From assembly GCA_948469885.1 (NCBI GenBank), contig CAOKMT010000008.1, forward strand, positions 1 to 64,000: a stretch of 64,000 bases of DNA, in the 5' to 3' direction. The notes beneath the pieces are model-generated. The model was not told the origin of the DNA and searched no databases. It worked only from the letters and a program-made list of their open reading frames with translations. How positions within the stretch are numbered: the stretch's first letter is position 1; each line of letters opens with the position of its first letter. Below are positions 23,808 to 32,900 of this stretch, piece by piece. This stretch comes from an uncultured Sporosarcina sp. (GTDB taxonomy: Bacteria > Bacillota > Bacilli > Bacillales_A > Planococcaceae). Made by a program: the position numbers and the translations under genes.

Positions 23808-24605
23808 TCAGCCCTCCACCTTGTTCTTTTTCTCTCGAATCTTTATGAAAAATGCATACATTTTTTCCGTTAATGGCAACGCTATGAAGATACTTACATA
23901 TAATCCGGTCGCCGCTGAAATAAGGTTACTTGCCCCGGCCAGCGCGATGATATCCGTTTCAAGATGCGGAAAAGCTGATACCAGTGATCCGCTCGCTGCC
24001 GCCATCATACTGCCACTCCCTACACCCGAAGCCATCGCAAACGATAACGGATGAATCGGTAAAGCTGTGGCCAAGATACCTGAAATCAATCCTAAGAAGA
24101 CGGCACCAAAGATTGTCCCGAAAATATAAATGGACATGACGCCACGGCCTTCAGGGGAGTTCAATCCGAATTTGTCCATGATTAAAGCGACGTTCGGCTC
24201 TCTTCCGATGGAGTGGGTCATCCCTACGCTTTCCCTCTTTAAACCGAGAAACACAGCTACTGGCAAAGCGATCAAAAGCGTAGCCAAATGACCGAGTTCT
24301 TGTAATATCAAAGCCGGACCCACTTCTAAAATCGTACTGATCGAGGGTCCGATTGTTACACCAAATTTGGCGATTAATAGGCTAACAGCTAGAAAGATAA
24401 GTGTTTCGGCATTTTTTGATTGTTTTTCTTTTACAACGGGCGTGAAGTACAAGCCAAGACCGATCGCGATCGCGTAGAGCATCGGTAACAATAAGACGAC
24501 ACCACCGCCGATGGAAATTTGGTGGGTTCCGATGAATTCAGTGACAATGACAATTCCTAACACAATGGCATGCAGGCGCCAGTCTTTCCACAAGTTCATT
24601 TGCAT
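23808..24605 (-). CDS. DUF3100 family membrane protein, putative transporter
   Basis: A 265-residue protein with about eight membrane segments. Features include GGGVVLLLPMLYAIAIGLGLY, EVGPALILQELGHLATLL and a Gly/Ser/Ala-rich segment, FAMASGVGSGSMMAAASG, that looks like a substrate path. It resembles the DUF3100 proteins that accompany amidohydrolase genes in Bacilli. The gene overlaps the end of the M20 peptidase gene by 10 nt and is followed after 3 nt by a second membrane protein gene. Probably the uptake partner of the hydrolase. Substrate unknown. Confidence 0.75.
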   Translation of the reverse strand: MQMNLWKDWRLHAIVLGIVIVTEFIGTHQISIGGGVVLLLPMLYAIAIGLGLYFTPVVKEKQSKNAETLIFLAVSLLIAKFGVTIGPSISTILEVGPALILQELGHLATLLIALPVAVFLGLKRESVGMTHSIGREPNVALIMDKFGLNSPEGRGVMSIYIFGTIFGAVFLGLISGILATALPIHPLSFAMASGVGSGSMMAAASGSLVSAFPHLETDIIALAGASNLISAATGLYVSIFIALPLTEKMYAFFIKIREKKNKVEG

Positions 24606-25798
24606 TTTTCCCCCAAGTTATCGGATTCGTTTTTCTTGCTGTATTTCAAAGCAGCAGTTCCGAGTACTTGCGCTGCGGTTAATAATGCTTTTTCATCAAT
24701 ATCAAATTTAGGGTGATGATGCGGATAAGATTCCCGTCCGTCAATCGCCGCCCCGGTGAAGAAGAAGGCGCCTTTCACATGCTGTAAATAATAAGCGAAA
24801 TCTTCGCCGCCCATCTGTGGTTCATATTCCTTAACCGACGTAACCGTAGGCGACAATTCCGCAATACTTGCGATAAATTCCGTTTCCTCTTCATGGTTCA
24901 CGGTGGCTGGATAGCCTTTCGTATATTCATAGACATAATCAGCATCTGCCGCTAGGCATGTCCCTTTTACAACACGCTCGATTTCTTTTGCGACATGATT
25001 TCGCACATTTTCTTTAAAAGTTCTGACAGTGCCAGTCAAACTAACTGAATCGGCAATGATGTTATAAGGATTTTTAGCTTCGATGGAACAGATGGAAACA
25101 ACGGCAGAATCAAGCGCACTCACACGTCTGCTAACGACTTGCTGCATATTGACAATAAGCTGGCCCGCGATGGCAATACTATCTTTCGTTGCTTCTGGCT
25201 GTGAACCGTGCCCGCCGTAACCGAGAACTTTAATATCGAAACGATCGGGGGCAGCCATGAACTCGCCGGAACGATAACCGATTTCACCAAGTGGGGCAGT
25301 CGCCCATAAGTGAGTTCCGAATATAACGTCCACGCCGTCAAGACAACCATCTTCAATCATTGCGATCGCTCCACCTGGAGGAAGTTCTTCTGCATGCTGA
25401 TGGATAAAAACGATAGTCCCTTCAAGATCCTCTTTCATTCGGTTCAGCGCTTTCGCCAGCCCGAGCAATGCTGCTGTGTGCCCATCATGACCGCACGCAT
25501 GCATGACCCCGTCAACTTTCGATTTATGGGGAAAATCATTTTCTTCTTGGATCGGTAGTGCATCAAAATCCGCTCGTAAAGCAATGGTTGGTCCCGGTTT
25601 TGCCCCTTCCAGAACGGCTACAACACCGCGACCTCCGACGCCTGTACGGACTTTATGCCCCAATTTTTCATGATAATCTGCAATAAACTTCGGTGTCTCC
25701 ACCTCTTCAAAGGACAATTCAGGATATTGGTGCAGATAACGTCTGATCTCCACCATTTCCTCATAACCTTCATTTAGATAACGATATAATTGATCCAT
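24596..25798 (-). CDS. M20 family amidohydrolase (N-acyl amino acid or peptide hydrolase)
   Basis: A 400-residue metallo-amidohydrolase. The metal site motif HACGHDGHTAALLG is at about residues 97-110, HQHAEELPPGGA at about 130, a lid dimerisation domain covers about 180-290, and HHPKFDID is near the C-terminus. The family includes hippurate hydrolase, N-acetyl-diaminopimelate deacetylase and IAA-amino acid hydrolases; the length and HQHAEE variant do not decide between them. Two ATGs are adjacent; the second (25798) is 7 nt from GGAGG and I chose it. First gene of an operon with two membrane proteins, so an imported amide substrate is likely. Confidence 0.87.
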   Translation of the reverse strand: MDQLYRYLNEGYEEMVEIRRYLHQYPELSFEEVETPKFIADYHEKLGHKVRTGVGGRGVVAVLEGAKPGPTIALRADFDALPIQEENDFPHKSKVDGVMHACGHDGHTAALLGLAKALNRMKEDLEGTIVFIHQHAEELPPGGAIAMIEDGCLDGVDVIFGTHLWATAPLGEIGYRSGEFMAAPDRFDIKVLGYGGHGSQPEATKDSIAIAGQLIVNMQQVVSRRVSALDSAVVSICSIEAKNPYNIIADSVSLTGTVRTFKENVRNHVAKEIERVVKGTCLAADADYVYEYTKGYPATVNHEEETEFIASIAELSPTVTSVKEYEPQMGGEDFAYYLQHVKGAFFFTGAAIDGRESYPHHHPKFDIDEKALLTAAQVLGTAALKYSKKNESDNLGEKCK

Positions 25799-26317
25799 CA
25801 TAATTCCTCCTAAAGCAATACAGTCTACATTTTGTTTACCGTGTCACACTTAATGATCTATTGTGGGAATGACTTTTTCGACATTTAATATTCAGAAAAA
25901 ACAATCTCAAGGGTTTATTATTACGCTTTACCTTGAATCTTAATTTAATAATTATGTCCACCGTAATGATGGGGGGATATAGTCTGAAGGAATATCAAGT
26001 TATGTTTATGAATAACCTGCGCAAACATCAAAAAGTGAAACAGCATTTCTATGAGTCAAGCTAAATCCATCGCCAAAGAAATATGCCACTATATTATATA
26101 AAATATGGACATTTGTCCATCCCTGAAGAGCAATAAAAGGTGCTTTTCGAAATATGTTGCAACCTTTCACGCCAACAATCAGTTACTGGGATAAAAACCT
26201 GCGGCACATTACGCTGAAGACATAATTGAAAACCCGATAAATCCTTCTATAATTCCACTGATGTTTCATTAAATTTAAAATAGTGTTAAGATTGGGTTAT
26301 AAGTCTAAGAGAATTAC
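25799..26317. other. ~520-bp intergenic region without a supported gene
   Basis: This AT-rich region lies between the divergent amidohydrolase operon and the aldehyde dehydrogenase gene. Only short unsupported ORFs without ribosome sites are present. No repeat shared with other parts of the window was noticed. Confidence 0.4.
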
Positions 26318-26326
26318 TGTTATAAT
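26318..26326 (+). promoter_or_regulatory. Extended -10 promoter of the aldehyde dehydrogenase gene
   Basis: TGTTATAAT is a perfect extended -10 element 43 bp before the start codon. No good -35 is present at 17 bp, as is common for extended -10 promoters. Confidence 0.5.
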
Positions 26327-26368
26327 GAGGGTTAGGGAAAAATCATTTCATGAAAAGGGGTAATGAAC

Positions 26369-27796
26369 ATGCGTAACTATCTGAAGCATTTTATCAATGG
26401 AGAATGGGTCGAATCCACCGGTTCAAAGACAATTGACGTCATCAACCCGGCTACCGAAGAAGTGATCGGTCAAATCAGTGATGGCACAAAAGAAGACCTA
26501 GATAAAGCCGTTGCAGCAGCCCGGGCCGCTTTTCCTTCTTTTTCTCAGACAACAAAAGAAGAACGTATCCAATTATTGAATCGAATTGCCGATGAATATG
26601 AAAAGCGTAAAGACGACATCGTTGAAACAATTACACAAGAGTTAGGTGCACCGCTTACAGCGAGTGAAAAGTCTCACTACAATATGGGATTGGGCCATTT
26701 CCGCCAAGCGGCAAAAGAGTTGGAAAGCTTTGAGTTCACGGAAACTCGGGGAAATACAGTAATCCGAAAAGAAGCAATCGGCGTCAGCGGTCTTATTACA
26801 CCGTGGAACTTCCCGACAAACCAGACGGCCACAAAACTTGCAAGCGCTTTCGCCGCTGGAAGTACTGTTGTATTAAAGCCATCCGAGCTTACACCATTCG
26901 CCGCAATTATTCTAGCTGAAGTTTTCGAAGCTGCCGGGTTACCAAAAGGCGTTTTCAACCTTGTGAATGGTTCAGGAGAAGTTGTCGGGAATGGCATTAG
27001 TTCACATCCGGATATTGACTTCGTGTCCTTTACCGGTTCAGGAGCGGTCGGTCAGAAGATCAGCGAAAATGCAGCCAAGACAATCAAAAAAGTGGCACTT
27101 GAACTCGGTGGGAAGTCTCCGCTTATCATATTGGATGACTTTGACATGAAAAAAGCAGCTAAAATTGCAATTGCAAATGTTGTTTTCAACTCTGGACAAG
27201 TGTGCACGGCGGCCACGAGGACACTCATTCCAAAATCAAAACAAGAAGAGTTCATCGAAGCTGTGAAGGAAGCCTTGCCTAACTTCCCTGTCGGCGATCC
27301 ACAGGATAAGAAAAGTTTCTTGGGACCTCTTGTTTCCGAGAAACAGTACAATCGCGTACAGGAATATATAGAAAAAGGTATAGAAGAAGGGGCTACGCTC
27401 ATTGCAGGAGGAACCGGCAAACCAGAAGGCTTGGATAAAGGGTATTTCGTCAAGCCAACTGTGTTCACAGATGTTGACAATAAAATGACAATCGCGCAAG
27501 AAGAAATCTTCGGGCCAGTCATGTCTGTCATCACTTATGATGATATAGACGAAGCAATTGAAATCGCCAATGATACGGTATTTGGATTAGCAGGGTATGT
27601 CGTTGGGGAAGACGATGAAACAGTTACAAAAGTCGCGTCTTCGATCCGGGCTGGTCGTATTGTCGTCAATGGCGCCCGCGCAGACTTTTCCGCTCCATTT
27701 GGAGGCTATAAACAATCAGGGATTGGCCGTGAATGGGGAGAGTATGGCATAGAGGAATACTTGGAAGTCAAATCGGTCGTCGGCATGCCGTCGTAA
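26369..27796 (+). CDS. NAD(P)+-dependent aldehyde dehydrogenase
   Basis: A 475-residue ALDH superfamily enzyme. Catalytic Cys is in [11 protein letters not shown], the general-base Glu in ALELGGKSP, and the Asn in ITPWNFPTN; the cofactor loop is [12 protein letters not shown]. It oxidises an aldehyde to a carboxylate; the exact substrate is not readable from sequence. I prefer ATG 26369 (8 nt after AAAGGGG) over ATG 26363, which is only 2 nt from it. It is a single-gene unit with an extended -10 promoter and a strong terminator. Confidence 0.92.
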   Translation: MRNYLKHFINGEWVESTGSKTIDVINPATEEVIGQISDGTKEDLDKAVAAARAAFPSFSQTTKEERIQLLNRIADEYEKRKDDIVETITQELGAPLTASEKSHYNMGLGHFRQAAKELESFEFTETRGNTVIRKEAIGVSGLITPWNFPTNQTATKLASAFAAGSTVVLKPSELTPFAAIILAEVFEAAGLPKGVFNLVNGSGEVVGNGISSHPDIDFVSFTGSGAVGQKISENAAKTIKKVALELGGKSPLIILDDFDMKKAAKIAIANVVFNSGQVCTAATRTLIPKSKQEEFIEAVKEALPNFPVGDPQDKKSFLGPLVSEKQYNRVQEYIEKGIEEGATLIAGGTGKPEGLDKGYFVKPTVFTDVDNKMTIAQEEIFGPVMSVITYDDIDEAIEIANDTVFGLAGYVVGEDDETVTKVASSIRAGRIVVNGARADFSAPFGGYKQSGIGREWGEYGIEEYLEVKSVVGMPS

Positions 27797-27835
27797 GTAT
27801 GTAGAAGGTAAGTTTACTAAACATTTATTGGATTT

Positions 27836-27866
27836 AACGGGCTCCTAAAGCGAGCCCGTTTTTTTA
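27836..27866 (+). terminator. Terminator of the aldehyde dehydrogenase gene
   Basis: AACGGGCTC pairs perfectly with GAGCCCGTT around a 7-nt loop and is followed by TTTTT. Confidence 0.9.
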
Positions 27867-27894
27867 TTGGGTTCTTCCCTAGACGTGTTCCTAG

Positions 27895-28030
27895 TTGTGT
27901 TTGGAGAAGCGTCCGCTCGACTCCTGCGGGAAAGCGAGAAAGCCGAGACCCAGCAGGAGCAAAGCGACGATGCGGCTCGGCGCTCGCCCGCGGAAAGCGA
28001 GCGGTAAGCTTCGGAAAACAGAGGATGATT
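27895..28030. repeat. GC-rich Bacillaceae-type intergenic repeat
   Basis: A ~130-bp block, far richer in GC than its surroundings, contains GCGTCCGCTCGACTCCTGCG, GAGACC-CAGCAGGAG and GCTCGCCCGCGGAAAGCGAG. Parts can pair (CTCCTGC/GCAGGAG). The same core words (CTCCTGCGGG, CCCGCGGAAAG) occur in reverse at 53165-53345. Such elements are common between Bacilli genes; their function is unknown. Confidence 0.7.
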
Positions 28031-28073
28031 CTAGTTTCCGTGTCTTTCGGGACGGCTTACCCCAACATTTGAC

Positions 28074-28862
28074 TTAGAACCGATTTTCCAAAAAAATAGT
28101 GCCAATCGAATAAAGTGCAGCTTTACCGGCTAATTTAACACGTGGTCCTTCTAGTTTGCAGTGCACAATGCCACTTCTATCAGACAATTGCCGTGCAATC
28201 ATCTCGTTTTTATTAAGTCTGTTTGCCCAATATGGGATTAAACTACAATGTGCCGACCCACATACAGGATCTTCATTGACATTTAATTTCGGAAAAAAAG
28301 CTCTAGAAACAAAATCAAAATGGTCTCCTTTAGCAGTGACTAAAACGCCAAGTCCTTCCGGAAACTCTTGTAACTTTGAAAAGTCAGGTTTCAACTTTTC
28401 AACATCTTCTTCGGAGTCTAGGACAAATAGTAAATCACGATTTTTATGTGCTTCTAAAGGTGTAATCCCCAATGCTTCGATCATTTGAGCGGTAATTGCA
28501 AGTTTTTCTGAAGGGACAGCGGGAAAGTCCATCTCATATAAATCATCCGTCCTATATACAGTTAGAATGCCGCTTAAAGTGTCAAACATAACTGTATTAG
28601 TGTCTTGCTCATAATAATTTAGTAGGACATAGGCCGTGGCTAAAGTTGCATGGCCACATAACTCGATTTCCCCCGCGGGTGTAAACCATCTTAAGTGATA
28701 CGAATCATTATTTTTCACAGCGAAAGCAGTTTCAGATAGATTGTTCTCCATTGCAATTTTCTGCATTAAACTTTCAGATATCCAGTCTTCCAAAATGCAA
28801 ACGCCAGCCGGATTTCCTTCGAAAATTTTCTCAGCAAACGCATCAACTACGTAATATTTCAT
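28074..28862 (-). CDS. PhzF family epimerase/isomerase
   Basis: A 262-residue protein with the two-fold diaminopimelate epimerase-like structure of the PhzF family. The motifs FEGNPAGVC, LSETAFAV (with the conserved catalytic Glu) and ELCGHATLATAYV in the first half, and EDPVCGSAHCSLIPYW in the second, are intact. ATG 28862 follows GGGAGGA. Members isomerise small metabolites; only a few have known substrates, so the reaction here is open. The gene is divergent from a MocR regulator (29021) with about 160 bp between the starts, so that regulator probably controls it. Confidence 0.87.
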   Translation of the reverse strand: MKYYVVDAFAEKIFEGNPAGVCILEDWISESLMQKIAMENNLSETAFAVKNNDSYHLRWFTPAGEIELCGHATLATAYVLLNYYEQDTNTVMFDTLSGILTVYRTDDLYEMDFPAVPSEKLAITAQMIEALGITPLEAHKNRDLLFVLDSEEDVEKLKPDFSKLQEFPEGLGVLVTAKGDHFDFVSRAFFPKLNVNEDPVCGSAHCSLIPYWANRLNKNEMIARQLSDRSGIVHCKLEGPRVKLAGKAALYSIGTIFLENRF

Positions 28863-29020
28863 ATGAAGTCCTCCCATTTATATTGTGTGTATTCCTTGAT
28901 TTCAGCGGATTTAAATGTAAAATGCTTGTCATCATATATTCGATTACTACTCAATCATAATCCGTCTATACGTATAACAGTCAACAGCGTACTATAACAC
29001 TTGTTTAATTTGGAGGGAGT

Positions 29021-30475
29021 ATGTTAGAAATTGAAATTAATCGTAATTCTACTATTCCGTTGCATCAACAAATTTTCGAAGGTATTTCAGATAGAATCCG
29101 GTCAGGGGGGATAGCTGACGGAGAGCGATTACCCTCCATCAGAGTGTTGGCGAAAAAACTTGGGGTTAGTTTAATGACAGTCGTGAAAGTGTATGAAAGA
29201 CTTGAGAAAAGCGGATTCATTATTCGTATTCAAGGTAAAGGAAGCTTTGTTAACAATGATATGAAAGCATCTATGAAAACCGGATATGAGGAAGAAAAGT
29301 ATGGATGGCAACTGGCCATTTCAGATTATGTACCAAGAAATCGCTTCGATCATTATTTCACTCCCCATGAAACTAGTTATCAGCTCTCGGTTGCTGCCAT
29401 TTCTCCGGGGTTACTTCCGAATCGGTATATAAAGTCAGAGATATATAAGACTTTGGAAGAGCACCCACTGATCTTGTCGAAATATGGGCCGATTCAAGGG
29501 GATGAAGAGTTACGTTATACAATGAGTAAGTATCTTCATAAACAAAATATACACATTTCCCCAGATGACATTTTAGTAACGAGTGGAGCACAACAGGGGA
29601 TCGATCTTATTGCAAGAACTTTTATTGGGCCAGGAGATGTAGTTGTGGTGGAAATGCCTACTTATTCGGCTGCCATTGATACGTTTCGAAATCGAGGTGC
29701 AACGATAATTGGTGTGCCCGTAGATGAAAATGGAATGCAAATGGATATTTTGCAAAATGTCATTGAGAAGTATAAGCCTAAATTAGTCTACACCATTCCT
29801 AATTTCCATAATCCAACGGGGCATGTACTAAGTGATAGTAGAAGAAGAAAGCTGCTATTGTTTGCTGAAGAATATCAATTTTTGATTGTAGAAGATGATC
29901 CTTGGAGTGAGATCTTTTTTGAAAAGGCTCCGCCACACCCTATAAAAAGTTATGATAGCCATGGACATGTCATTTATATTAAAGGGTTAAGCAAAGTAGT
30001 AGCTCCAGGATGCAGAATCGGTATTTTAATAGCTAACGGAATATTATTAGCAAGATTGCTCGTTTCAAAAGCAAATGTTGATCTCGGGAGTCCGATGTTA
30101 ACTCAAAAAGTGATTCTTCCATTACTTGATTCAGAAAGAATTGAAAAGCATATGGAAAAGTTGAGATTTGCTTTGAAGTTAAGAAGAGATAAAGTAACCG
30201 ATATTTTAAGCGCCAATTTACCTGAAGGAATACGCTGGACTGTTCCAAAAGGGGGTATAAATATATGGCTTACCTTTCCTGTAACATGCCATACTGATGA
30301 CTTATTAATAGAATGCAGAAAACGGCACATATTATTCCTTCCAGGTTCCTCTTGCTTTTCAGAGGAAATTGAAAAAAATCACCTAAGAATAAGCTTTTCT
30401 TTTTTACCGGAAGAATTATTGGAAGAAGGAGTCGTAAAGTTTTGCGAAATCGTAACGGGGTTTATGAATAAGTAG
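29021..30475 (+). CDS. MocR-type regulator (GntR HTH plus aminotransferase domain)
   Basis: A 484-residue regulator. The GntR winged helix covers about residues 1-75 (RLPSIRVLAKKLGVSLMTVV, GKGSFV). A fold-type I aminotransferase domain (about 100-480) holds the PLP lysine in IKGLSKVVAPGCRIG and the pyrimidine/phosphate-site residues in VVVEMPTYSAAIDTF and IPNFHNPTGH. Such proteins sense PLP and an amino compound rather than catalyse. ATG 29021 follows GGAGGGAG. It is divergent from the PhzF gene, its most probable target. The effector is unknown. Confidence 0.87.
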   Translation: MLEIEINRNSTIPLHQQIFEGISDRIRSGGIADGERLPSIRVLAKKLGVSLMTVVKVYERLEKSGFIIRIQGKGSFVNNDMKASMKTGYEEEKYGWQLAISDYVPRNRFDHYFTPHETSYQLSVAAISPGLLPNRYIKSEIYKTLEEHPLILSKYGPIQGDEELRYTMSKYLHKQNIHISPDDILVTSGAQQGIDLIARTFIGPGDVVVVEMPTYSAAIDTFRNRGATIIGVPVDENGMQMDILQNVIEKYKPKLVYTIPNFHNPTGHVLSDSRRRKLLLFAEEYQFLIVEDDPWSEIFFEKAPPHPIKSYDSHGHVIYIKGLSKVVAPGCRIGILIANGILLARLLVSKANVDLGSPMLTQKVILPLLDSERIEKHMEKLRFALKLRRDKVTDILSANLPEGIRWTVPKGGINIWLTFPVTCHTDDLLIECRKRHILFLPGSSCFSEEIEKNHLRISFSFLPEELLEEGVVKFCEIVTGFMNK

Positions 30476-30521
30476 TGAATACGCGAGAATAAAGGGAAGT
30501 TGATTAAAGAGAGCAATAAGT

Positions 30522-30564
30522 AAAGAGTTATTCGAGTGTTGTATTTTCGAATAACTCTTTTTAT
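30522..30564 (+). terminator. Terminator of the MocR gene
   Basis: AAAGAGTTATTCGA pairs with TCGAATAACTCTTT around an 11-nt loop and runs into TTTTT. Confidence 0.85.
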
Positions 30565-30612
30565 CATTTGCATCTATATAAATTGAACTAACTAATTTCT
30601 TCTAACCGTTGA

Positions 30613-30638
30613 TGAGAGCAGACACGTGAATGTGTCTG
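30613..30638. terminator. Hairpin downstream of the rsiV-like gene
   Basis: GAGCAGACAC pairs perfectly with GTGTCTGCTC around GTGAAT. No T-run follows on the minus strand, so it may be a weak or Rho-assisted terminator of the sigV-rsiV operon, or an mRNA 3' stabiliser. Confidence 0.4.
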
Positions 30639-30659
30639 CTCCTTTGAAATGCAAAGGAA

Positions 30660-31511
30660 TTAGTGAATGTATACGTCACTCACCAACAAGTTACTGAGGA
30701 TATCCGAAGGGATTTCGAACGTCACGACACCCATGTAACCAGGTGCGACTTCGTATTTGTCAAATGAAATAACAAGTTGATGATTTGCCGTAATATAGAA
30801 GTTCTGATCAGGTTTAATGGTTTCAAAATCCAAATAAGAAACTTCTTCATCTGCTGTCATTTGTCGCTTCATTTCTTCTGCTATATACGAACTAATGACC
30901 TTGATATATTGATCGTCTTTAAAAAGGCTCGGTAGTGTGATTAATATATTTTCCTGTTTATCGATTGTGTCGTACTGCATGGTTGTTGAAGAGGAGCCAA
31001 TTGTATTTACCTCATAGCGGGCAATCGATAGAAGTTGGGCTGTATCTGTCATTACTTCGTAGCCGGTGTCAATTCCGAGGTGACCGTTTCCTGCTTTTTT
31101 CATCTCGGCAACTTCTTGTTCGAATTGCTCGAAGCGTGCTTTGTTTTCCTCGATATACTTTTCGTTCAATGAAGCTTGTAGCTTTTCATTCTCTAAACCA
31201 TTAATTGCTGGTGTAGCAAGATCGGCTTGATATGTTTTTTCGTCCAAGGTTAACTTTTGAACAGTCAAAACTTCAACGATAGATCCGAGTACGGGGATAT
31301 TCGCCATCGCTTGTGCCATTGTTGGACTCATGTTGATGCTGCTGACAAACAAAGCAGCAGCCGCCACTGCTCCGATCGTCCATTGTTTTAGAAAAGGACG
31401 TTTTTTCTGAGATGCTTTCGCCTGACGGATCGAGTCTTTTACAACATCATTCAACTCAGGGGGAATATCTATGTTGTCATAACTTTTTTTTAACCTATCT
31501 ATTTTTTTCAT
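30660..31511 (-). CDS. rsiV: Anti-sigma V factor, RsiV-like
   Basis: A 283-residue single-pass membrane protein. The cytoplasmic N-terminus (about 1-44) would hold the sigma factor. One membrane segment follows (about 45-62, TIGAVAAAALFVSSINM), then an extracellular DUF3298-type domain with FETIKPDQNFYITANHQLVI and FDKYEVAPGYMGVVTFEIP. Bacillus subtilis RsiV is a lysozyme receptor that is cut by signal peptidase and RasP when lysozyme binds. The AMANIP stretch after the membrane segment could be the signal peptidase site. Its start overlaps the sigma gene stop by 4 nt. Confidence 0.85.
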   Translation of the reverse strand: MKKIDRLKKSYDNIDIPPELNDVVKDSIRQAKASQKKRPFLKQWTIGAVAAAALFVSSINMSPTMAQAMANIPVLGSIVEVLTVQKLTLDEKTYQADLATPAINGLENEKLQASLNEKYIEENKARFEQFEQEVAEMKKAGNGHLGIDTGYEVMTDTAQLLSIARYEVNTIGSSSTTMQYDTIDKQENILITLPSLFKDDQYIKVISSYIAEEMKRQMTADEEVSYLDFETIKPDQNFYITANHQLVISFDKYEVAPGYMGVVTFEIPSDILSNLLVSDVYIH

Positions 31512-32005
31512 AACCTGAATTCCTCTCCAACTTCAATACGTAGTTTTTTTAATGCGCTATACAACCTTGTTTTAACCGTATTGACATTTTGATCTGTGAC
31601 CGCTGCGATCTCTTCAAGTTTTAAGTCTTCAAAAAAACGGAGAATGATAAGCGTCTTATATTTCGGAGGTAACTGATCAATCGCTTCTTGCAGGTCCATA
31701 TCGGTCATTTCATCTTCTAACTTTGGTAAATGGACACTAAGAATTTCATCATCCATCACTGTAATCCGCTGATGTTTTCTGATGAAATCAATGGAAGTGT
31801 TGATGAGAATTCGATAGAACCAAGTTTTTAAATATGTGATTTCTTCAAGTCGGTCAATTGATTTAAGCGCTTTAAAAATAGAATCTTGTACAATATCGAG
31901 TGCATTTTCTTTATTTCTAACATAACTGTATGCAAGGCGATAATGGGTTTCTCGGTTTTCTATTATAAATTTTTCTACGAGTTCGAACTTATCCTTTTTT
32001 GTCAT
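31508..32005 (-). CDS. sigV: ECF sigma factor, SigV-like
   Basis: A 165-residue ECF sigma factor. Region 2 is at about 10-80 (HYRLAYSYVRNKENALDIVQ, LKTWFYRILINTSIDFIRK) and region 4 at about 105-160 (ELKLEEIAAVTDQNVNTVKT-like, ending in RLYSALKKLRIEVGEE). The start is ATG 32005; AAAGGTG lies 11 nt upstream, slightly long, and an in-frame GTG at 32038 is the alternative. It is followed by an overlapping RsiV-like gene, the pairing known for lysozyme resistance in Bacillus subtilis. A good ECF promoter lies at 32063-32089, so it probably transcribes itself. Confidence 0.88.
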   Translation of the reverse strand: MTKKDKFELVEKFIIENRETHYRLAYSYVRNKENALDIVQDSIFKALKSIDRLEEITYLKTWFYRILINTSIDFIRKHQRITVMDDEILSVHLPKLEDEMTDMDLQEAIDQLPPKYKTLIILRFFEDLKLEEIAAVTDQNVNTVKTRLYSALKKLRIEVGEEFRL

Positions 32006-32062
32006 GACAAAAGATTCACCTTTTCTAATTTTCAACACGTCGCGATCATGTTCTAATTATTT

Positions 32063-32089
32063 GACGGGCTTGTTGCTTAAAAAGTTTTG
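32063..32089 (-). promoter_or_regulatory. Probable autoregulated ECF promoter of sigV
   Basis: On the minus strand CAAAAC is followed after 17 bp by CGTC, 58 bp upstream of the SigV-like start. AAC in the -35 and CGTC in the -10 match the general ECF pattern of Bacillus. Confidence 0.6.
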
Positions 32090-32099
32090 AGGGAAGAAC

Positions 32100-32412
32100 A
32101 TGAAAATTGGAGCTGGAAGAATAATCGTTGTGTTTAGTTTTTCTGCAGTTGTTGAGCTTCCGTGAAGTAATGGCATTGCAACAATCTACCGAGGAAATAA
32201 AGGGGGATTGGGCGTAAAGTCAGCGTATACAAGACGCCAAAAGCGGATGGTTTTGAGGTGGAAAATCCATCATTGACCCACGGTTCTTATACTTTCTACC
32301 TCCAGGTACCGGGCGGTTTTACAATCGAATCTTTTTGTCAAATAGAAGGGACTGATCCTACGAAGGGACCGGTTCCGTCTTTTGGTAAGTCAAAAGGTTC
32401 TTCCCGATTATA
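32100..32412 (+). pseudogene. Decayed gene of unknown family
   Basis: An open 3' part from about 32213 to 32412 codes for about 66 residues ending TKGPVPSFGKSKGSSRL-stop, including THGSYTFYLQVPGGFTIESF. It has no start codon with a ribosome site. A piece that looks like its N-terminus (ATG 32099, MKIGAGRIIVVFSFSAVV) is cut by a stop at 32164 and is out of frame. I read this as one gene broken by at least one frameshift and a stop. The intact family was not recognised. The strong terminator at 32459 probably belonged to it. Confidence 0.45.
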
Positions 32413-32458
32413 AAAGAAATTAAATTACGATAAAAATGGAAAGGATGCAGATTTAAGC

Positions 32459-32493
32459 GAGAGACCGGAAATACATTCGGTCTCTCTTTTTTT
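32459..32493 (+). terminator. Strong terminator after the decayed gene
   Basis: GAGAGACCG pairs perfectly with CGGTCTCTC around GAAATACATT and is followed by TTTTTTT. It is nearly identical, loop included, to the terminator at 41820. Confidence 0.9.
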
Positions 32494-32900
32494 ATTTAAC
32501 TGCCTGTTGGGTTTCGTGTATGTCTAACACAAGTAATGCCATAGTGAAAGGGAATTTGTTTTATCTTGGTGTTTTAAAGATATATTGGAAGATCTTATAA
32601 ATGGTCTAGTTACTATATATTGGATAGTGTATTATTTCGTCAATCAGCCTATTGAATTGAGGGAGTAATAGGCTATCTATTTTTATGTGAAAAAACAATG
32701 AATCTTCAAATGAGTGCATTTGTTGAACGTTTTGTGACGACTTTTTTATCATTTAATGAAGTTCTTGTGAAGTGTGCTTTAGCTAATTGTTTTTGGTTTT
32801 TTGCTATATTAAAATAAATGATGAGTAGTGAGAGCTACTGGTTATTTTTTTGAAAGTTATGTTTGTAAAGTTTTTCAGACCAAAAGAAAGGGGTAACACC
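32494..32900 (+). other. AT-rich region upstream of qoxA
   Basis: About 400 bp without a supported gene. AGCCTATT and AATAGGCT (32646-32674) form an 8-bp hairpin followed by a T-rich stretch, a possible second terminator. The qox promoter should lie near 32800; TATATTAAAAT at about 32804-32814 is a candidate -10 region but no clear -35 was found. Confidence 0.35.
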
